From Longimicrobium sp. (lineage in GTDB: Bacteria > Gemmatimonadota > Gemmatimonadetes > Longimicrobiales > Longimicrobiaceae), in the NCBI GenBank assembly GCA_030446945.1, contig JAUJMI010000032.1:1-15105 (forward strand): a stretch of DNA of 15,105 nucleotides, given 5' to 3'. This document shows positions 1 to 8,076 of the stretch, piece by piece. The number at the start of each line of letters is the position of its first letter. The stretch's first letter is position 1. Made by a program: the position numbers and the translations under genes. A model generated the notes under the pieces. It ran no database searches. It was not told the origin of the DNA and saw nothing but the letters and a program-made list of their open reading frames with translations.

Positions 1-1217
1 AGGGGATGTTCGTTCCCGGGATGCTCTTCGAGGAGCTGGGCTTCCGCTACGTGGGTCCGGTGGACGGGCACGACGTCGCCTCGCTGGTGGAGACGTTCGA
101 GCTGGTGCGCAAGATGAAGGGGCCGCGGCTGGTGCACGTCCTCACCACCAAGGGGAAGGGGTTCGCGCCGGCCGAGGCGGACCAGGTGAAGTGGCACGCG
201 CAGGGCGGCTTCGACCGCACCACCGGCGCGCCGCTCAAGGTGTCCGCCGCCGGGCTCCCGCGCTGGCAGAACGTCTTCGGCCAGGCGCTGACCGAGCTGG
301 CCGCCGAGGACGAAGACGTGGTGGCGATCACCGCGGCGATGGCGGGGGGCACCAGCACGGACATCTTCCAGAAGGCGCACCCGGAGCGCTTCTTCGACGT
401 GGGGATCGCCGAGGGGCACGCCGTGACCTTTGCCGCCGGCCTCGCGACACAGGGGATCAAACCGGTGGTGGCGATCTACTCCACCTTCCTCCAGCGCGCG
501 TACGACTCCATCGTGCACGACGTGGCGCTGCAGGAGCTGCCGGTGTGTTTCGTGATGGACCGCGCCGGAATCGCGGGCGACGACGGGCAGACGCACCACG
601 GCGGGCTGGACATCGCCTACATGCTGGCGGTGCCGGGGATGACGATCGCGGCGCCGCACAACGCGGACGAGCTGATCGGGCTGATGAAGCTGGCGCTGGA
701 GGGGAAGCACGGCCCCTTTGCCATCCGCATCCCGCGCGACAACGTCCCCGCGCTGCCGCGGCCGGTGGCGGAGATCGAGCCGGTGGTGCACGGGAGCTGG
801 GAGACGCTGCGCACCGGCAAGGAGGCCGCGATCCTGGCCGTGGGGACGATGGTGGCTCCCGCGATGGGCGCCGCCGAGATGCTGCAGCGCGAGGGGATCT
901 CGGCCACGGTGGTCAACGCCCGCTTCGTGAAGCCGCTCGACGAGGGCGCGCTGGAGCGCCTCTTCCCCGCGCACCCGCACCTGCTGACGGTGGAGGAGGG
1001 GACGGTGGTGAACGGCTTCGGCGCGTACGCGGCCGCGCACGTGGCCGCACGCTGGCCCGGGGTGCGGGCTGCTGCGATGGGGCTCCCGGACTGCTTCGTG
1101 GAGCACGGCGAGCGCGCCGAGCTGCTGGGCGAGCTCGGGCTCACGCCGGAGGGAATCGCGGCGCGGGCGCGCTCGCTGATGGGCAAGCCGCTGCGGAAGC
1201 TGCTTGAGACGGCCTGA
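1..1217 (+). CDS. dxs: 1-deoxy-D-xylulose-5-phosphate synthase, 3' part (5' end outside window)
   Basis: This is the C-terminal ~404 residues of DXS, the thiamine-diphosphate enzyme that condenses pyruvate with glyceraldehyde 3-phosphate in the MEP isoprenoid pathway. The frame is open to the left edge, so the gene starts upstream; family members are about 620-640 residues, so roughly a third is missing. Visible landmarks are YVGPVDGHD followed by TKGKGFAPAE at the end of the first domain. The pyrimidine-binding domain contains DVGIAEGHAVTFAAGLA, whose glutamate (codon 411-413) aligns with the catalytic Glu of E. coli DXS. YSTFLQRAYDSIVHDVALQ and DRAGIAGDDGQTHHG come next, then a transketolase C-terminal domain. 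The ATG at 6 is internal to the gene, not the real start. The TGA at 1215-1217 lies inside the start region of the NAD kinase gene, so the two are probably cotranscribed. Identity is secure. Confidence 0.96.
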   Translation, partial: GMFVPGMLFEELGFRYVGPVDGHDVASLVETFELVRKMKGPRLVHVLTTKGKGFAPAEADQVKWHAQGGFDRTTGAPLKVSAAGLPRWQNVFGQALTELAAEDEDVVAITAAMAGGTSTDIFQKAHPERFFDVGIAEGHAVTFAAGLATQGIKPVVAIYSTFLQRAYDSIVHDVALQELPVCFVMDRAGIAGDDGQTHHGGLDIAYMLAVPGMTIAAPHNADELIGLMKLALEGKHGPFAIRIPRDNVPALPRPVAEIEPVVHGSWETLRTGKEAAILAVGTMVAPAMGAAEMLQREGISATVVNARFVKPLDEGALERLFPAHPHLLTVEEGTVVNGFGAYAAAHVAARWPGVRAAAMGLPDCFVEHGERAELLGELGLTPEGIAARARSLMGKPLRKLLETA

Positions 1218-2097
1218 CGGCGCGGGGCCGCGGCGCCTGGGCGTCGTGGGCCATGCCCGGTACGACGAGCTCGAGGCAGCGCTGGCCCGCCTCCTGGCTT
1301 TCGCCCGGGAGCGCGGGCTGGAGCTGTTCATGGAGGACGACCTCCTTGCGGCCGCCCCGGGCGCGGCCGTCCTGACCCCCGACCTGGTGCCCACGCTGGA
1401 CGTGCTCCTCACCCTGGGGGGCGACGGGACACTGCTGAGGGGCGCGCGGCTGGTGGCCCGCGACTCCATCCCGGTGCTGGGGATCAACCTGGGGCACCTG
1501 GGCTTCCTCACCACCGCGCCGCCCTCCGAGCTGGAGGTGGCGCTGGACTGCTGGCTGAGCGGCGGCTTCGAGCTGGACCGGCGCATGGCGCTGGACATCC
1601 GCTCGGTGGGGCCGGACGGCGTGGCGCGCGGGGAGTACCTGGCCCTCAACGACGCGGTGCTGCACAAGGGCGGCTCCGCGCGCGTGATCCGCCTGCAGGT
1701 GACGGCGCTGCGCGAGGAGGTGGGGAGCTACAGCGCGGACGGAATCATCCTGGCCACCCCCACCGGCTCCACCGCGTACTCCCTCTCGGCGGGCGGCCCC
1801 ATCGTCCACCCGGATGTGGACTGCATCATCGCCACCCCCATCTCGCCCCACACGCTGAGCGTGCGCCCCCTCGTACTCCGCGCCGAGGAGACGCTGACCG
1901 TCGAAGTGCTCTCCCCCACCGAGGAGCTGATCCTGACCATCGACGGGCAGGAGAGCGAGCGGCTGATCCCCGGCGCCCGCGTCGTGGTGCGCCGCGCCGA
2001 CGAGCGCGTGTGCCTCGTCCGCCTCCCCGAGAGCAGCTTCTTCTCCACCCTGCGCCGCAAGCTGCGCTGGGGCGACCTGGAAGAGCGCAAACGATGA
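1204..2097 (+). CDS. nadK: NAD kinase
   Basis: This cytosolic ATP-NAD kinase makes NADP+ from NAD+. The 297-residue length is normal for the bacterial family. Key motifs are GGDGT at residues 72-76 (the diphosphate-binding signature), GINLGHLGFLT at 93-103, and in the C-terminal beta-rich domain ILATPTGSTAYSLSAGGPI then TPISPHTLSVRPLVL. The chosen start is TTG at 1204, overlapping the end of dxs by 14 nt, with GGAAG at 1195-1199 four bases upstream. No ATG exists before the first beta strand (RRLGVVG), and a GTG at 1246 would cut into that strand, so TTG is the best choice, though not certain. The overlap implies translational coupling with dxs. The reading frame is intact through TGA 2095-2097. 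Confidence 0.94.
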   Translation: MRRPDGAGPRRLGVVGHARYDELEAALARLLAFARERGLELFMEDDLLAAAPGAAVLTPDLVPTLDVLLTLGGDGTLLRGARLVARDSIPVLGINLGHLGFLTTAPPSELEVALDCWLSGGFELDRRMALDIRSVGPDGVARGEYLALNDAVLHKGGSARVIRLQVTALREEVGSYSADGIILATPTGSTAYSLSAGGPIVHPDVDCIIATPISPHTLSVRPLVLRAEETLTVEVLSPTEELILTIDGQESERLIPGARVVVRRADERVCLVRLPESSFFSTLRRKLRWGDLEERKR

Positions 2098-2110
2098 CGA
2101 ACGGCCCCAG

Positions 2111-2138
2111 TTGATGGCTCTTTCCCTGCGCACATTAT
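2111..2138 (+). promoter_or_regulatory. candidate sigma-70-like promoter upstream of mutS2
   Basis: The stretch after nadK (about 2100-2160) is visibly more AT-rich than its surroundings. TTGATG (2111-2116) and CATTAT (2133-2138) are 16 bases apart and each match four of six consensus positions. A second weaker -10-like TATACA lies at 2183-2188. Either could drive mutS2. This is only a pattern match. Confidence 0.22.
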
Positions 2139-2255
2139 TCGGTTATTCTTCGGTGCTCTGAACTGAGGCCCGCGGGCGGGGGTATACAGCGTGCTGATCC
2201 GTCGCGCGGGAGGGGCGCACGACGTACCTTGCGGGATGAACGCACGCAGATCGGG

Positions 2256-4637
2256 ATGAATCCGCACGCTCTCAACGTCCTGGAGTACCGCGACGCGCTG
2301 GACATCGTCGCACGCTACGCTTCGTCGTCGCTCGGCGGGGACGCGGTGCGCGCGCTGGAGCCCTCCACCGACCTCGGGTGGATCGAGCCGGAGCTGGCGC
2401 GCGTGGACCAGATGCGCGGCTTCCTCCGCGGCGACTCGGGTTGGTACATCCCCACGATCCCGGACGTGCGCGACCCGCTCCGCAAACTGCGCGTGGAGGG
2501 CTCCGTGCTGGACGGCGCGCAGCTCCGCGACGTGGCGACGCTCCTCGCCTCGTCGCGGGTGACGCGGAGGGCGATTCAGGGCCAGGCCGCCACCTTCCCC
2601 CTCCTCGCAATGCTCGCCGGCGCGCTGGTGGAGGCGGAGAAGGAGGAGACGGAGATCGGGCACACCGTGGACGACCACGGCACGGTGCGCGACGAGGCGT
2701 CGCCGCTCCTGTACCGCACGCGGCGCGAGATCAAGAGCGCTCGCAACCGGCTGGTGGAGAAGCTGGCGGCGTTCGTCGGCTCGCTCCCGGCGCACTACCA
2801 GGTGCCGGACGCGTCGGTGACGGTGCGCGAAGGGCGCTTCGTGATCCCCATCCGACGCGAGGGGCGCGGCGAGGTGGGCGGGATCGTGCACGACGAGAGC
2901 GGGACGGGGGCGACGCTCTTCGTGGAGCCGCCCGTCGCGGTGGAGATGATGAACCGCCTGCGCGAGCTGGAGGCGACGGAGCAGCGCGAGGTCACGCGTA
3001 TCCTGCGCGAGCTTTCCGCCCGCCTGCGGCCGATGCAGCCGGAGCTGCTGGCGACGCTGGACGCGATGGTGGCGCTGGACTCGGTGTACGCGCGCGCGCG
3101 CTACGCCCTCAAGTCGGACGGGCACGTGCCGCGGCTCCTCCCCGCCGGGACGGAGGAGTACGAGGTGGTGAACGGCTACCACCCGGTGCTCCAGGCGCGC
3201 AGCGCGGCGGTCGTCCCTTTCGACCTGCGCATGGACGCGGGGGAGCGGACGCTGCTGATCTCGGGGCCCAACACGGGCGGCAAGACGGTGCTGCTGAAGG
3301 CGATCGGGATGATCTCGCTCCTGACGCAGAGCGGGATCATCCCGCCGGTGGGGCCGCGCTCGAAGCTGCCGATCTTCCGGCAGGTGTTCGCCGACATCGG
3401 TGACGAGCAGAGCATCGAGGCGTCGCTCTCCACCTTTTCCGCGCACCTCAAGAACCTGCGCGAGGCGCTGGACGGCGCGGACTGGGAGTCGCTGGTGCTG
3501 ACGGACGAGATCGGGAGCGGTACGGACCCGGTGGAGGGCGGCGTGCTGGCGCGCGCCATCCTCATCGAGCTGACGCGCCGCTCCGCCTTCACCGTCGCCA
3601 CCACGCACCTGGGGCAGCTCAAGCTCCTGGCTACGGAGGAGCGCGGGGTGGTGAACGCGTCGCTCCAGTTCGACGCCGAGCGCCTGCGGCCCACGTATCG
3701 CCTCGTGAAGGGGATCCCCGGCCGCTCATACGGCCTGGCGATCGCGCGGCGGCTGGGGATGGCGCCCTCGGTGCTGGAGCACGCCGAGTCCGCGATGCCC
3801 CAGGGGGAGCGCGACGTGGCCCGCCTCCTCCTGGACTTGGAGGCGAAGGAGCAGCGCCTCTCCGATGCCACGGTCACGCTGGAGCGCCAGCTCGCGGAGA
3901 CGCGCGCGCTGCGCGAGGCGCTCGAGGAGCGCGAGCGCTCGCTCAAGGAGAAGGAGCGCGACGCGGAGCGGCGGGCGCGGCAGCAGGCGCGTGACCTCCT
4001 CCTCCGCTCGCGCGCCGAGGTGGAGGCCGCCATTCAGGAGGTGCGCGGCGTGGCCGACGCAGCGCAGCTGGAGGAGGCCGCCCGCGCAGCGCGCCGCCGC
4101 GTAGAGGAGGCCGCGACCCGGCAGCGCGAGCGCGTGCCGCAGGAGCGCAACAAGGGGGGCGCGCACCCCGCCCGCCCGGCCGCCGCGCAGGCGTTGGAGG
4201 CGGGCGTGCGCGTGAGGATCGAGTCGCTGGGGCGCACCGGCACCGTGGTGGAGGTGCGCGATGGGAAGGCGCTGGTGGAAGCGGGCTCCATCCGCCTCCT
4301 CCTGCCCCGCGAGGACCTCTCCCCGCTCCCCGCCGGCGACCAGCAGCGCGAGCGGAGCAAGCCGACCGCCGGCTACTACTCGCACACCAGCGAGGCGCAC
4401 CCGGAGGTGGACCTGCGCGGGATGCGCGTGGACGAGGTGGAAACCGTGCTCGGACGCGCGGTGGACGACGCGATCCTCGCGGGCCTGCCGTCGTTCCGCA
4501 TCATCCACGGCAAGGGCACCGGTGCGCTGCGCGCCCACGTCCGCGACCTGATCAAGAACGACCGCCGCATCCTGACCTCGCGCACCGGAGAGCTGTTCGA
4601 GGGCGGGACGGGGGTGACGGTGGTGGAATTCGCATGA
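2256..4637 (+). CDS. mutS2: Endonuclease MutS2 / ribosome-collision factor (MutS2-Smr family)
   Basis: The product is a 793-residue MutS2, the MutS paralogue that lacks the mismatch-recognition domain. Family members have been linked to suppression of recombination and, in Bacillus, to splitting collided ribosomes. In order: a helical core; the ATPase with Walker A GPNTGGKT at residues 337-344 and Walker B LVLTDE at 413-418, with IGDEQSIEASLSTFSAHL between them; a long charged Glu/Arg coiled coil (about 520-650); and a C-terminal Smr domain with VDLRGMR (718-724) and HGKGTG (751-756). Both LDLR-like and HGKG Smr motifs are present, so the nuclease module looks intact. I chose ATG 2256 (MNPHALNVLEY) because family proteins begin with a short NxxxLE helix; a TTG at 2229 would add nine residues. 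The gene is separated from nadK by 158 bp and from dnaG by 105 bp of repeats. Confidence 0.95.
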   Translation: MNPHALNVLEYRDALDIVARYASSSLGGDAVRALEPSTDLGWIEPELARVDQMRGFLRGDSGWYIPTIPDVRDPLRKLRVEGSVLDGAQLRDVATLLASSRVTRRAIQGQAATFPLLAMLAGALVEAEKEETEIGHTVDDHGTVRDEASPLLYRTRREIKSARNRLVEKLAAFVGSLPAHYQVPDASVTVREGRFVIPIRREGRGEVGGIVHDESGTGATLFVEPPVAVEMMNRLRELEATEQREVTRILRELSARLRPMQPELLATLDAMVALDSVYARARYALKSDGHVPRLLPAGTEEYEVVNGYHPVLQARSAAVVPFDLRMDAGERTLLISGPNTGGKTVLLKAIGMISLLTQSGIIPPVGPRSKLPIFRQVFADIGDEQSIEASLSTFSAHLKNLREALDGADWESLVLTDEIGSGTDPVEGGVLARAILIELTRRSAFTVATTHLGQLKLLATEERGVVNASLQFDAERLRPTYRLVKGIPGRSYGLAIARRLGMAPSVLEHAESAMPQGERDVARLLLDLEAKEQRLSDATVTLERQLAETRALREALEERERSLKEKERDAERRARQQARDLLLRSRAEVEAAIQEVRGVADAAQLEEAARAARRRVEEAATRQRERVPQERNKGGAHPARPAAAQALEAGVRVRIESLGRTGTVVEVRDGKALVEAGSIRLLLPREDLSPLPAGDQQRERSKPTAGYYSHTSEAHPEVDLRGMRVDEVETVLGRAVDDAILAGLPSFRIIHGKGTGALRAHVRDLIKNDRRILTSRTGELFEGGTGVTVVEFA

Positions 4638-4641
4638 CGGC

Positions 4642-4733
4642 AGGGAATAGGGAATAGCGAATAGCAAGCAAAAGCCTGCAAGCCCGCGCCTGGTTGGCTG
4701 TTCCTATTCCCTGATCCCTATTCCCTAATCCCT
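4642..4733. repeat. two inverted heptamer arrays (AGGGAAT / ATTCCCT) between mutS2 and dnaG
   Basis: Left arm: AGGGAAT at 4642-4648 and 4649-4655, then AGCGAAT at 4656-4662. Right arm: ATTCCCT 4706-4712, GATCCCT 4713-4719, ATTCCCT 4720-4726, AATCCCT 4727-4733. The right arm is the reverse complement of the left, so the region can fold into alternative hairpins; for instance TAGGGAATAG (4648-4657) pairs perfectly with 4718-4727. The loop holds unrelated sequence (4663-4705). There is no T-run, so it is not a classical terminator. It lies four bases after the mutS2 stop and nine before the dnaG start, and could influence either transcript. Confidence 0.85.
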
Positions 4734-4742
4734 AAGCAGTCC

Positions 4743-6617
4743 GTGCCAATCCCGGATCACCTCGTCGAACAGGTCCGACAGCAGGCGGACCTCGTGGAGA
4801 TCGTCTCGGAGCACACGCGCCTCAAGCGCTCCGGGAGGACCTTCCGCGGGCCGTGCCCATTGCACGGCGGCGACGGGCCCAACTTCTCCGTGGATCCGGC
4901 CAAGGGGTACTACAAGTGCTTCGTGTGCGGGGAGGGGGGGACGGTCTACACCTTTCTCATGAAGCACCTCGGGATGAGCTATCCCGAGGCGATCCGCTCG
5001 GTGGCGGAGCGCGTGGGGATCGAGATCCCGGACGAGCGGGCGTGGCACCAGGAGGTCGATCCCAACCAGCCGCTGTACGAGGTCAACGCCTTTGCCGCGG
5101 ACTGGTTCAGGAAGCGGCTCTGGGACGACGAGCGAGGCAAGGCGGCGCGCGAGTACCTGGAGCGGCGCGGGATCACCCGCGAGACGGCGGAGCGCTTCGG
5201 GCTGGGATGGGCGCCGGAGGAGTGGACCGCGCTGGGCGAGGCCGCGCGCAAGCACGGCATCGACAACGGGCGCCTGCTGGCGCTCGGTCTGGCCAAGGAG
5301 TCGAAGAACGGGCGTGACCCGTATGACGCCTTCCGCGCGCGCATCATCTTCCCCATCGAGGATCTGAGCGGGCGCGTGGTGGCGTTCGGGGGGCGCATTC
5401 TGGGCGAGGCGGACGAGCGCACGCCCAAGTACCTGAACTCTCCCGAATCCCCCGTCTACCACAAGGGCAACGTCCTGTACGGCCTGGGATGGAGCCGCGG
5501 CGCCATCCGCAAAGAAGAGGCGGTGCTGGTGGTGGAGGGGTACATGGACTACGTCTCCCTGGCCGCGCACGGGGTGGGGAACGCCGTCGCCCCGCTGGGG
5601 ACGGCGATGACGCAGGAGCAGGCGGAGCTCATCGCCCGCTACGCCCGGCGCGCCATCCTCCTGTACGACAGCGACAAGGCCGGCCTCAAGGCCACCTTTC
5701 GCACCGGCGACGAGCTCCTGCGGGCGGGCCTCGAGGTCCTCGTCGCCACGCTGCCGGAAGGGGAGGACCCCGACTCGCTGGTGCGCAACGAAGGGCCGGC
5801 CGCGCTCCGCCGCTACCTGGACGACGCGGTGGACGTGATGGAGCGCAAGATCCAGATCCTGGAGCGCAAGGACTTCTTCTCCAGCATCAAGGGCACCCGC
5901 CAGGCGATCGACTCCCTCCTCCCCACCGTCCGGGCCGCCGCCGACGAGCTGGTGCGGGGCGTGTACATCCAGCGCATCTCCGAGAAGACGGGCGTTCCGC
6001 GCGAAACGCTGGAGCGCGAGGTCGCCGAGGCCGCGTCGCGCGATCCCCGCCCGCCCGGAACCCCGGAGCGCCGCCGCCGCGACGAGAGCCGCCGCGCGGA
6101 GGAGTTCGCGCAGCAGCCCGCGCGCAAGGACATGCGCACCAACGCAGAGCGCTCGCTCCTCCTGCTGATGGTGCACGACGAGCGCTGGCTGGAGGAGGCG
6201 GCCAAGCACGTGGAGGCGGAGGCCCTCTCGCTCCCCCTCTACCGCACGCTATTCCAGGGCCTGCTGGACACCGAGGGGCACCGCGACGCCGCGGGCGAGT
6301 GGCTCACCCGCTTCCCCCCCGAGGTGCAGCCGCTCCTCGAAGAGCTGCGCGGCGACCCGGAGATCGCGTCGATGGTCCCGGCCGAGGCGTTCTTTCGCGG
6401 GAGCGTGTCGCAGATCCTGGAGCGCGCGCACCTGGAGCGCCTCGCCGAGCTGACCCGCGAGCTCAACATCGCCGGCCCGGAGCAGCAGATGCTCCTGCTG
6501 CGCGAAAAGGCCCAGCTCGTGAAGGTGATGCGCGAGAACGGCTACCTGCGCAGGCCCGGCTTCGTGCAGGCCCTCACGCAGAACTCCCCGCGCTACCGCG
6601 CCGGGCCGCTGGAGTGA
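4743..6617 (+). CDS. dnaG: DNA primase DnaG
   Basis: This 624-residue replicative primase synthesises RNA primers at the replication fork in association with the DnaB helicase. The N-terminal CHC2 zinc ribbon has C38, H41, C59 and C62. The residues between the first pair and the next strand read CPLHGGDGPNF instead of the usual CPFHxEKTPSF, while the remainder (KCFVCGEGG) is standard. A DnaG N-terminal core follows (YLERRGITRETAERFGLGW), then the TOPRIM domain with VEGYMD (264-269, catalytic Glu 265) and LYDSDKAG containing D309 and D311, the metal ligands. A linker rich in Arg/Glu (about 435-465) precedes a helical C-terminal region, presumably the helicase-binding domain. The start is GTG 4743, the only candidate before the conserved MPIPDHLVEQVR; no clear Shine-Dalgarno precedes it. 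Length and motif order are normal, and identity is secure. Confidence 0.96.
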   Translation: MPIPDHLVEQVRQQADLVEIVSEHTRLKRSGRTFRGPCPLHGGDGPNFSVDPAKGYYKCFVCGEGGTVYTFLMKHLGMSYPEAIRSVAERVGIEIPDERAWHQEVDPNQPLYEVNAFAADWFRKRLWDDERGKAAREYLERRGITRETAERFGLGWAPEEWTALGEAARKHGIDNGRLLALGLAKESKNGRDPYDAFRARIIFPIEDLSGRVVAFGGRILGEADERTPKYLNSPESPVYHKGNVLYGLGWSRGAIRKEEAVLVVEGYMDYVSLAAHGVGNAVAPLGTAMTQEQAELIARYARRAILLYDSDKAGLKATFRTGDELLRAGLEVLVATLPEGEDPDSLVRNEGPAALRRYLDDAVDVMERKIQILERKDFFSSIKGTRQAIDSLLPTVRAAADELVRGVYIQRISEKTGVPRETLEREVAEAASRDPRPPGTPERRRRDESRRAEEFAQQPARKDMRTNAERSLLLLMVHDERWLEEAAKHVEAEALSLPLYRTLFQGLLDTEGHRDAAGEWLTRFPPEVQPLLEELRGDPEIASMVPAEAFFRGSVSQILERAHLERLAELTRELNIAGPEQQMLLLREKAQLVKVMRENGYLRRPGFVQALTQNSPRYRAGPLE

Positions 6618-6866
6618 CTGGAGGGACATGGGCCGTGTAGAAACCCTTTCTCGTCCTGCGCGACGCGCCGCACCGGCCTCGGCCTTGCGCCGTTACTCTG
6701 GCGCGGAGCGAAGGATCTACTGTGCGTTCCAGGGGCTTGGGTGTGATGTGCCGGTCCCGGGCCGGCTCTGGCTAAATCCTTCGATCGCCGCAGGAGGTTG
6801 GGTGTGTTTCGGCGGGCATCGGAGCGGGCGGGCGGGCTCCCTCAGAATGACAAGGGGAAGGGGCAC
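6618..6866. repeat. non-coding spacer of probable dispersed-repeat origin
   Basis: No convincing gene lies in these 249 bases. CGAAGGAT (6709-6716) and ATCCTTCG (6776-6783) form an inverted pair around a GCCGG-TCCC-GGGCCGGC-like palindromic core. The end reads like the common dispersed motif with CCCTCAGAATGACA just before the next gene's Shine-Dalgarno. An 80-codon open frame at 6628-6870 has repeat-like content and no recognisable protein features. The dnaG gene ends at its left edge and the PLP enzyme starts at its right edge, so any promoter for the latter must lie here, but I cannot pick one. Confidence 0.4.
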
Positions 6867-7988
6867 ATGACGTTGGACGACCTGGAGACGCCCGCGGCAC
6901 TGGTGGACGTGGAGCGGATGGAGGCGAATCTGCGCCGGGCGGCGGAGTACTGCCGCGCGCACGGCCTCGAGTGGCGGCCGCACGCGAAGACGCACAAGAC
7001 GCCGGAGCTGGCGGCCGAGCAGGTAAGGCTGGGCGCGGTCGGCGTTACGGTGGCGACGCCGCGAGAGGCGGAGGTGATGGCAACGGCGGTGGACGACATC
7101 CTCCTCGCCTACCCGCCGTTCGGCGCGAGCAAGCTGGAGCGCCTGATGCGCCTGCCCGAGCACGTCCGCCTCACGGTGGGGCTGGACTCGGCGGAGGCGC
7201 TGGACGCGCTGGCGGAGGCGGCGCGCCGGGCGGGGAGGACGGCGGGGGTGCTGGTGGAGCTGGACGCCGGGATGGGTCGCGTCGGGCTCGGGTCGCCGGA
7301 GCACGCGGTGGAGCTGGCGCGGCGCGCGAGCGAGACACCGGGGGTGGAGTACCGGGGGATCATGTTCTACCCGGGCCACATCCGCGGCCCCGTCGCGGAG
7401 CAGGACGAGGCGCTCGCCGCCCTCGACGTCTGCCTCGGCGAGCGCATCGTGGCGCTCTCCGAGGCAGGGCTGCGGCCGCGGGTGGTGAGCGGCGGATCGA
7501 CGCCCACCTTCTGGCGCTCGCACGAGGTGGCGGGGATCACCGAGCTGCGCCCCGGCACCAACATCTTCAACGACCGCACCACCGCCGAGATCGGCGCCTG
7601 CGCGTGGGACGAGTGCGCGTACTCCGTCCTCGCCACCGTGGTCAGCACGGCGGTGGCGGGGCAGGCGGTGGTGGATGCCGGGTCGAAGGCCCTCGCCAAG
7701 GAAGAGCTGCGCGCCACGGGTGGCGGCTACGGCGCGCTCCTGGAGCACCCCGAGGTGGTGGTCAAGGCCGTATCGGAGGAGCACGGCCTGCTCGACCTCG
7801 CCGGCACCGAGTGGCGCCCGCGCGTCGGCGAGCGGGTGCGCATCGTCCCCAACCACGTGTGCGTGTCGGTGAACCTGCAGGAGCGGCTGTGGGGGGTGCG
7901 CGGCGGCGAGGTGGCGGCGGAGTGGGAGATCGCGGGTCGGGGGCGCGCACCGTGGGTGGCGCGGGCGCAAACGGCTGCCATCGGCTGA
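6867..7988 (+). CDS. PLP-dependent DSD1 / D-threonine-aldolase family enzyme (alanine racemase-like N-terminal barrel)
   Basis: The 373-residue protein belongs to the fold-type III PLP family that includes D-threonine aldolases and eukaryotic-type D-serine dehydratases. The N-terminus reads LETPAALVDVERMEANL, then RPHAKTHKTPELA with the presumed PLP-binding lysine at K41. Later barrel strands include VLVELDAGMGRVG and PGHIRGP. The C-terminal beta domain has IVPNHVCVSVNL. Its H330-x-C332 pair sits where the family binds a metal: D-serine dehydratases use His-x-Cys and D-threonine aldolases His-x-Asp. This favours a dehydratase-like metal site, though substrate remains unproven. Start ATG 6867 has AAGGGG at 6852-6857 nine bases upstream; an in-frame GTG at 6798 would only add repeat-derived residues. 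A hairpin lies immediately after the stop. It appears to be a single-gene unit acting on a D-amino acid or a related beta-hydroxy amino acid. Confidence 0.85.
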   Translation: MTLDDLETPAALVDVERMEANLRRAAEYCRAHGLEWRPHAKTHKTPELAAEQVRLGAVGVTVATPREAEVMATAVDDILLAYPPFGASKLERLMRLPEHVRLTVGLDSAEALDALAEAARRAGRTAGVLVELDAGMGRVGLGSPEHAVELARRASETPGVEYRGIMFYPGHIRGPVAEQDEALAALDVCLGERIVALSEAGLRPRVVSGGSTPTFWRSHEVAGITELRPGTNIFNDRTTAEIGACAWDECAYSVLATVVSTAVAGQAVVDAGSKALAKEELRATGGGYGALLEHPEVVVKAVSEEHGLLDLAGTEWRPRVGERVRIVPNHVCVSVNLQERLWGVRGGEVAAEWEIAGRGRAPWVARAQTAAIG

Positions 7989-7992
7989 GGTC

Positions 7993-8024
7993 CGGGCGGG
8001 CGGGGTGCACTCTCCGCCCGTCCG
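7993..8024 (+). terminator. GC-rich hairpin, possible terminator after the PLP enzyme
   Basis: CGGGCGGGCGGGG (7993-8005) pairs with CTCCGCCCGTCCG (8012-8024) over 13 positions including two G-U pairs, with a six-base loop. It begins four bases after the stop codon. No T-run follows, so intrinsic termination is uncertain. Confidence 0.4.
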
Positions 8025-8076
8025 TGGTTAGATTGACCCGCGCCACCCCTCCGCCGCGCCTCCCGTCCGGGGCCCG

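Noticed and set aside
1728..3608. 626-codon open frame on the minus strand
   Set aside because: It lies antisense to nadK and mutS2, both with clear motifs. Its product is Arg/His/Val-rich without a recognisable domain, as expected from GC-rich antisense codon bias.
4642..4733. intrinsic terminator after mutS2
   Set aside because: It has inverted symmetry but the stem is AT/GC mixed with a long loop and no T-run follows.
4725..6209. 494-codon open frame on the minus strand
   Set aside because: Antisense to dnaG, whose zinc and TOPRIM motifs are intact; the frame has no recognisable motifs.
6628..6870. 80-codon frame between dnaG and the PLP enzyme
   Set aside because: Content comes from repeat-like sequence, there is no Shine-Dalgarno for it, and it overlaps the start of the well supported gene at 6867.
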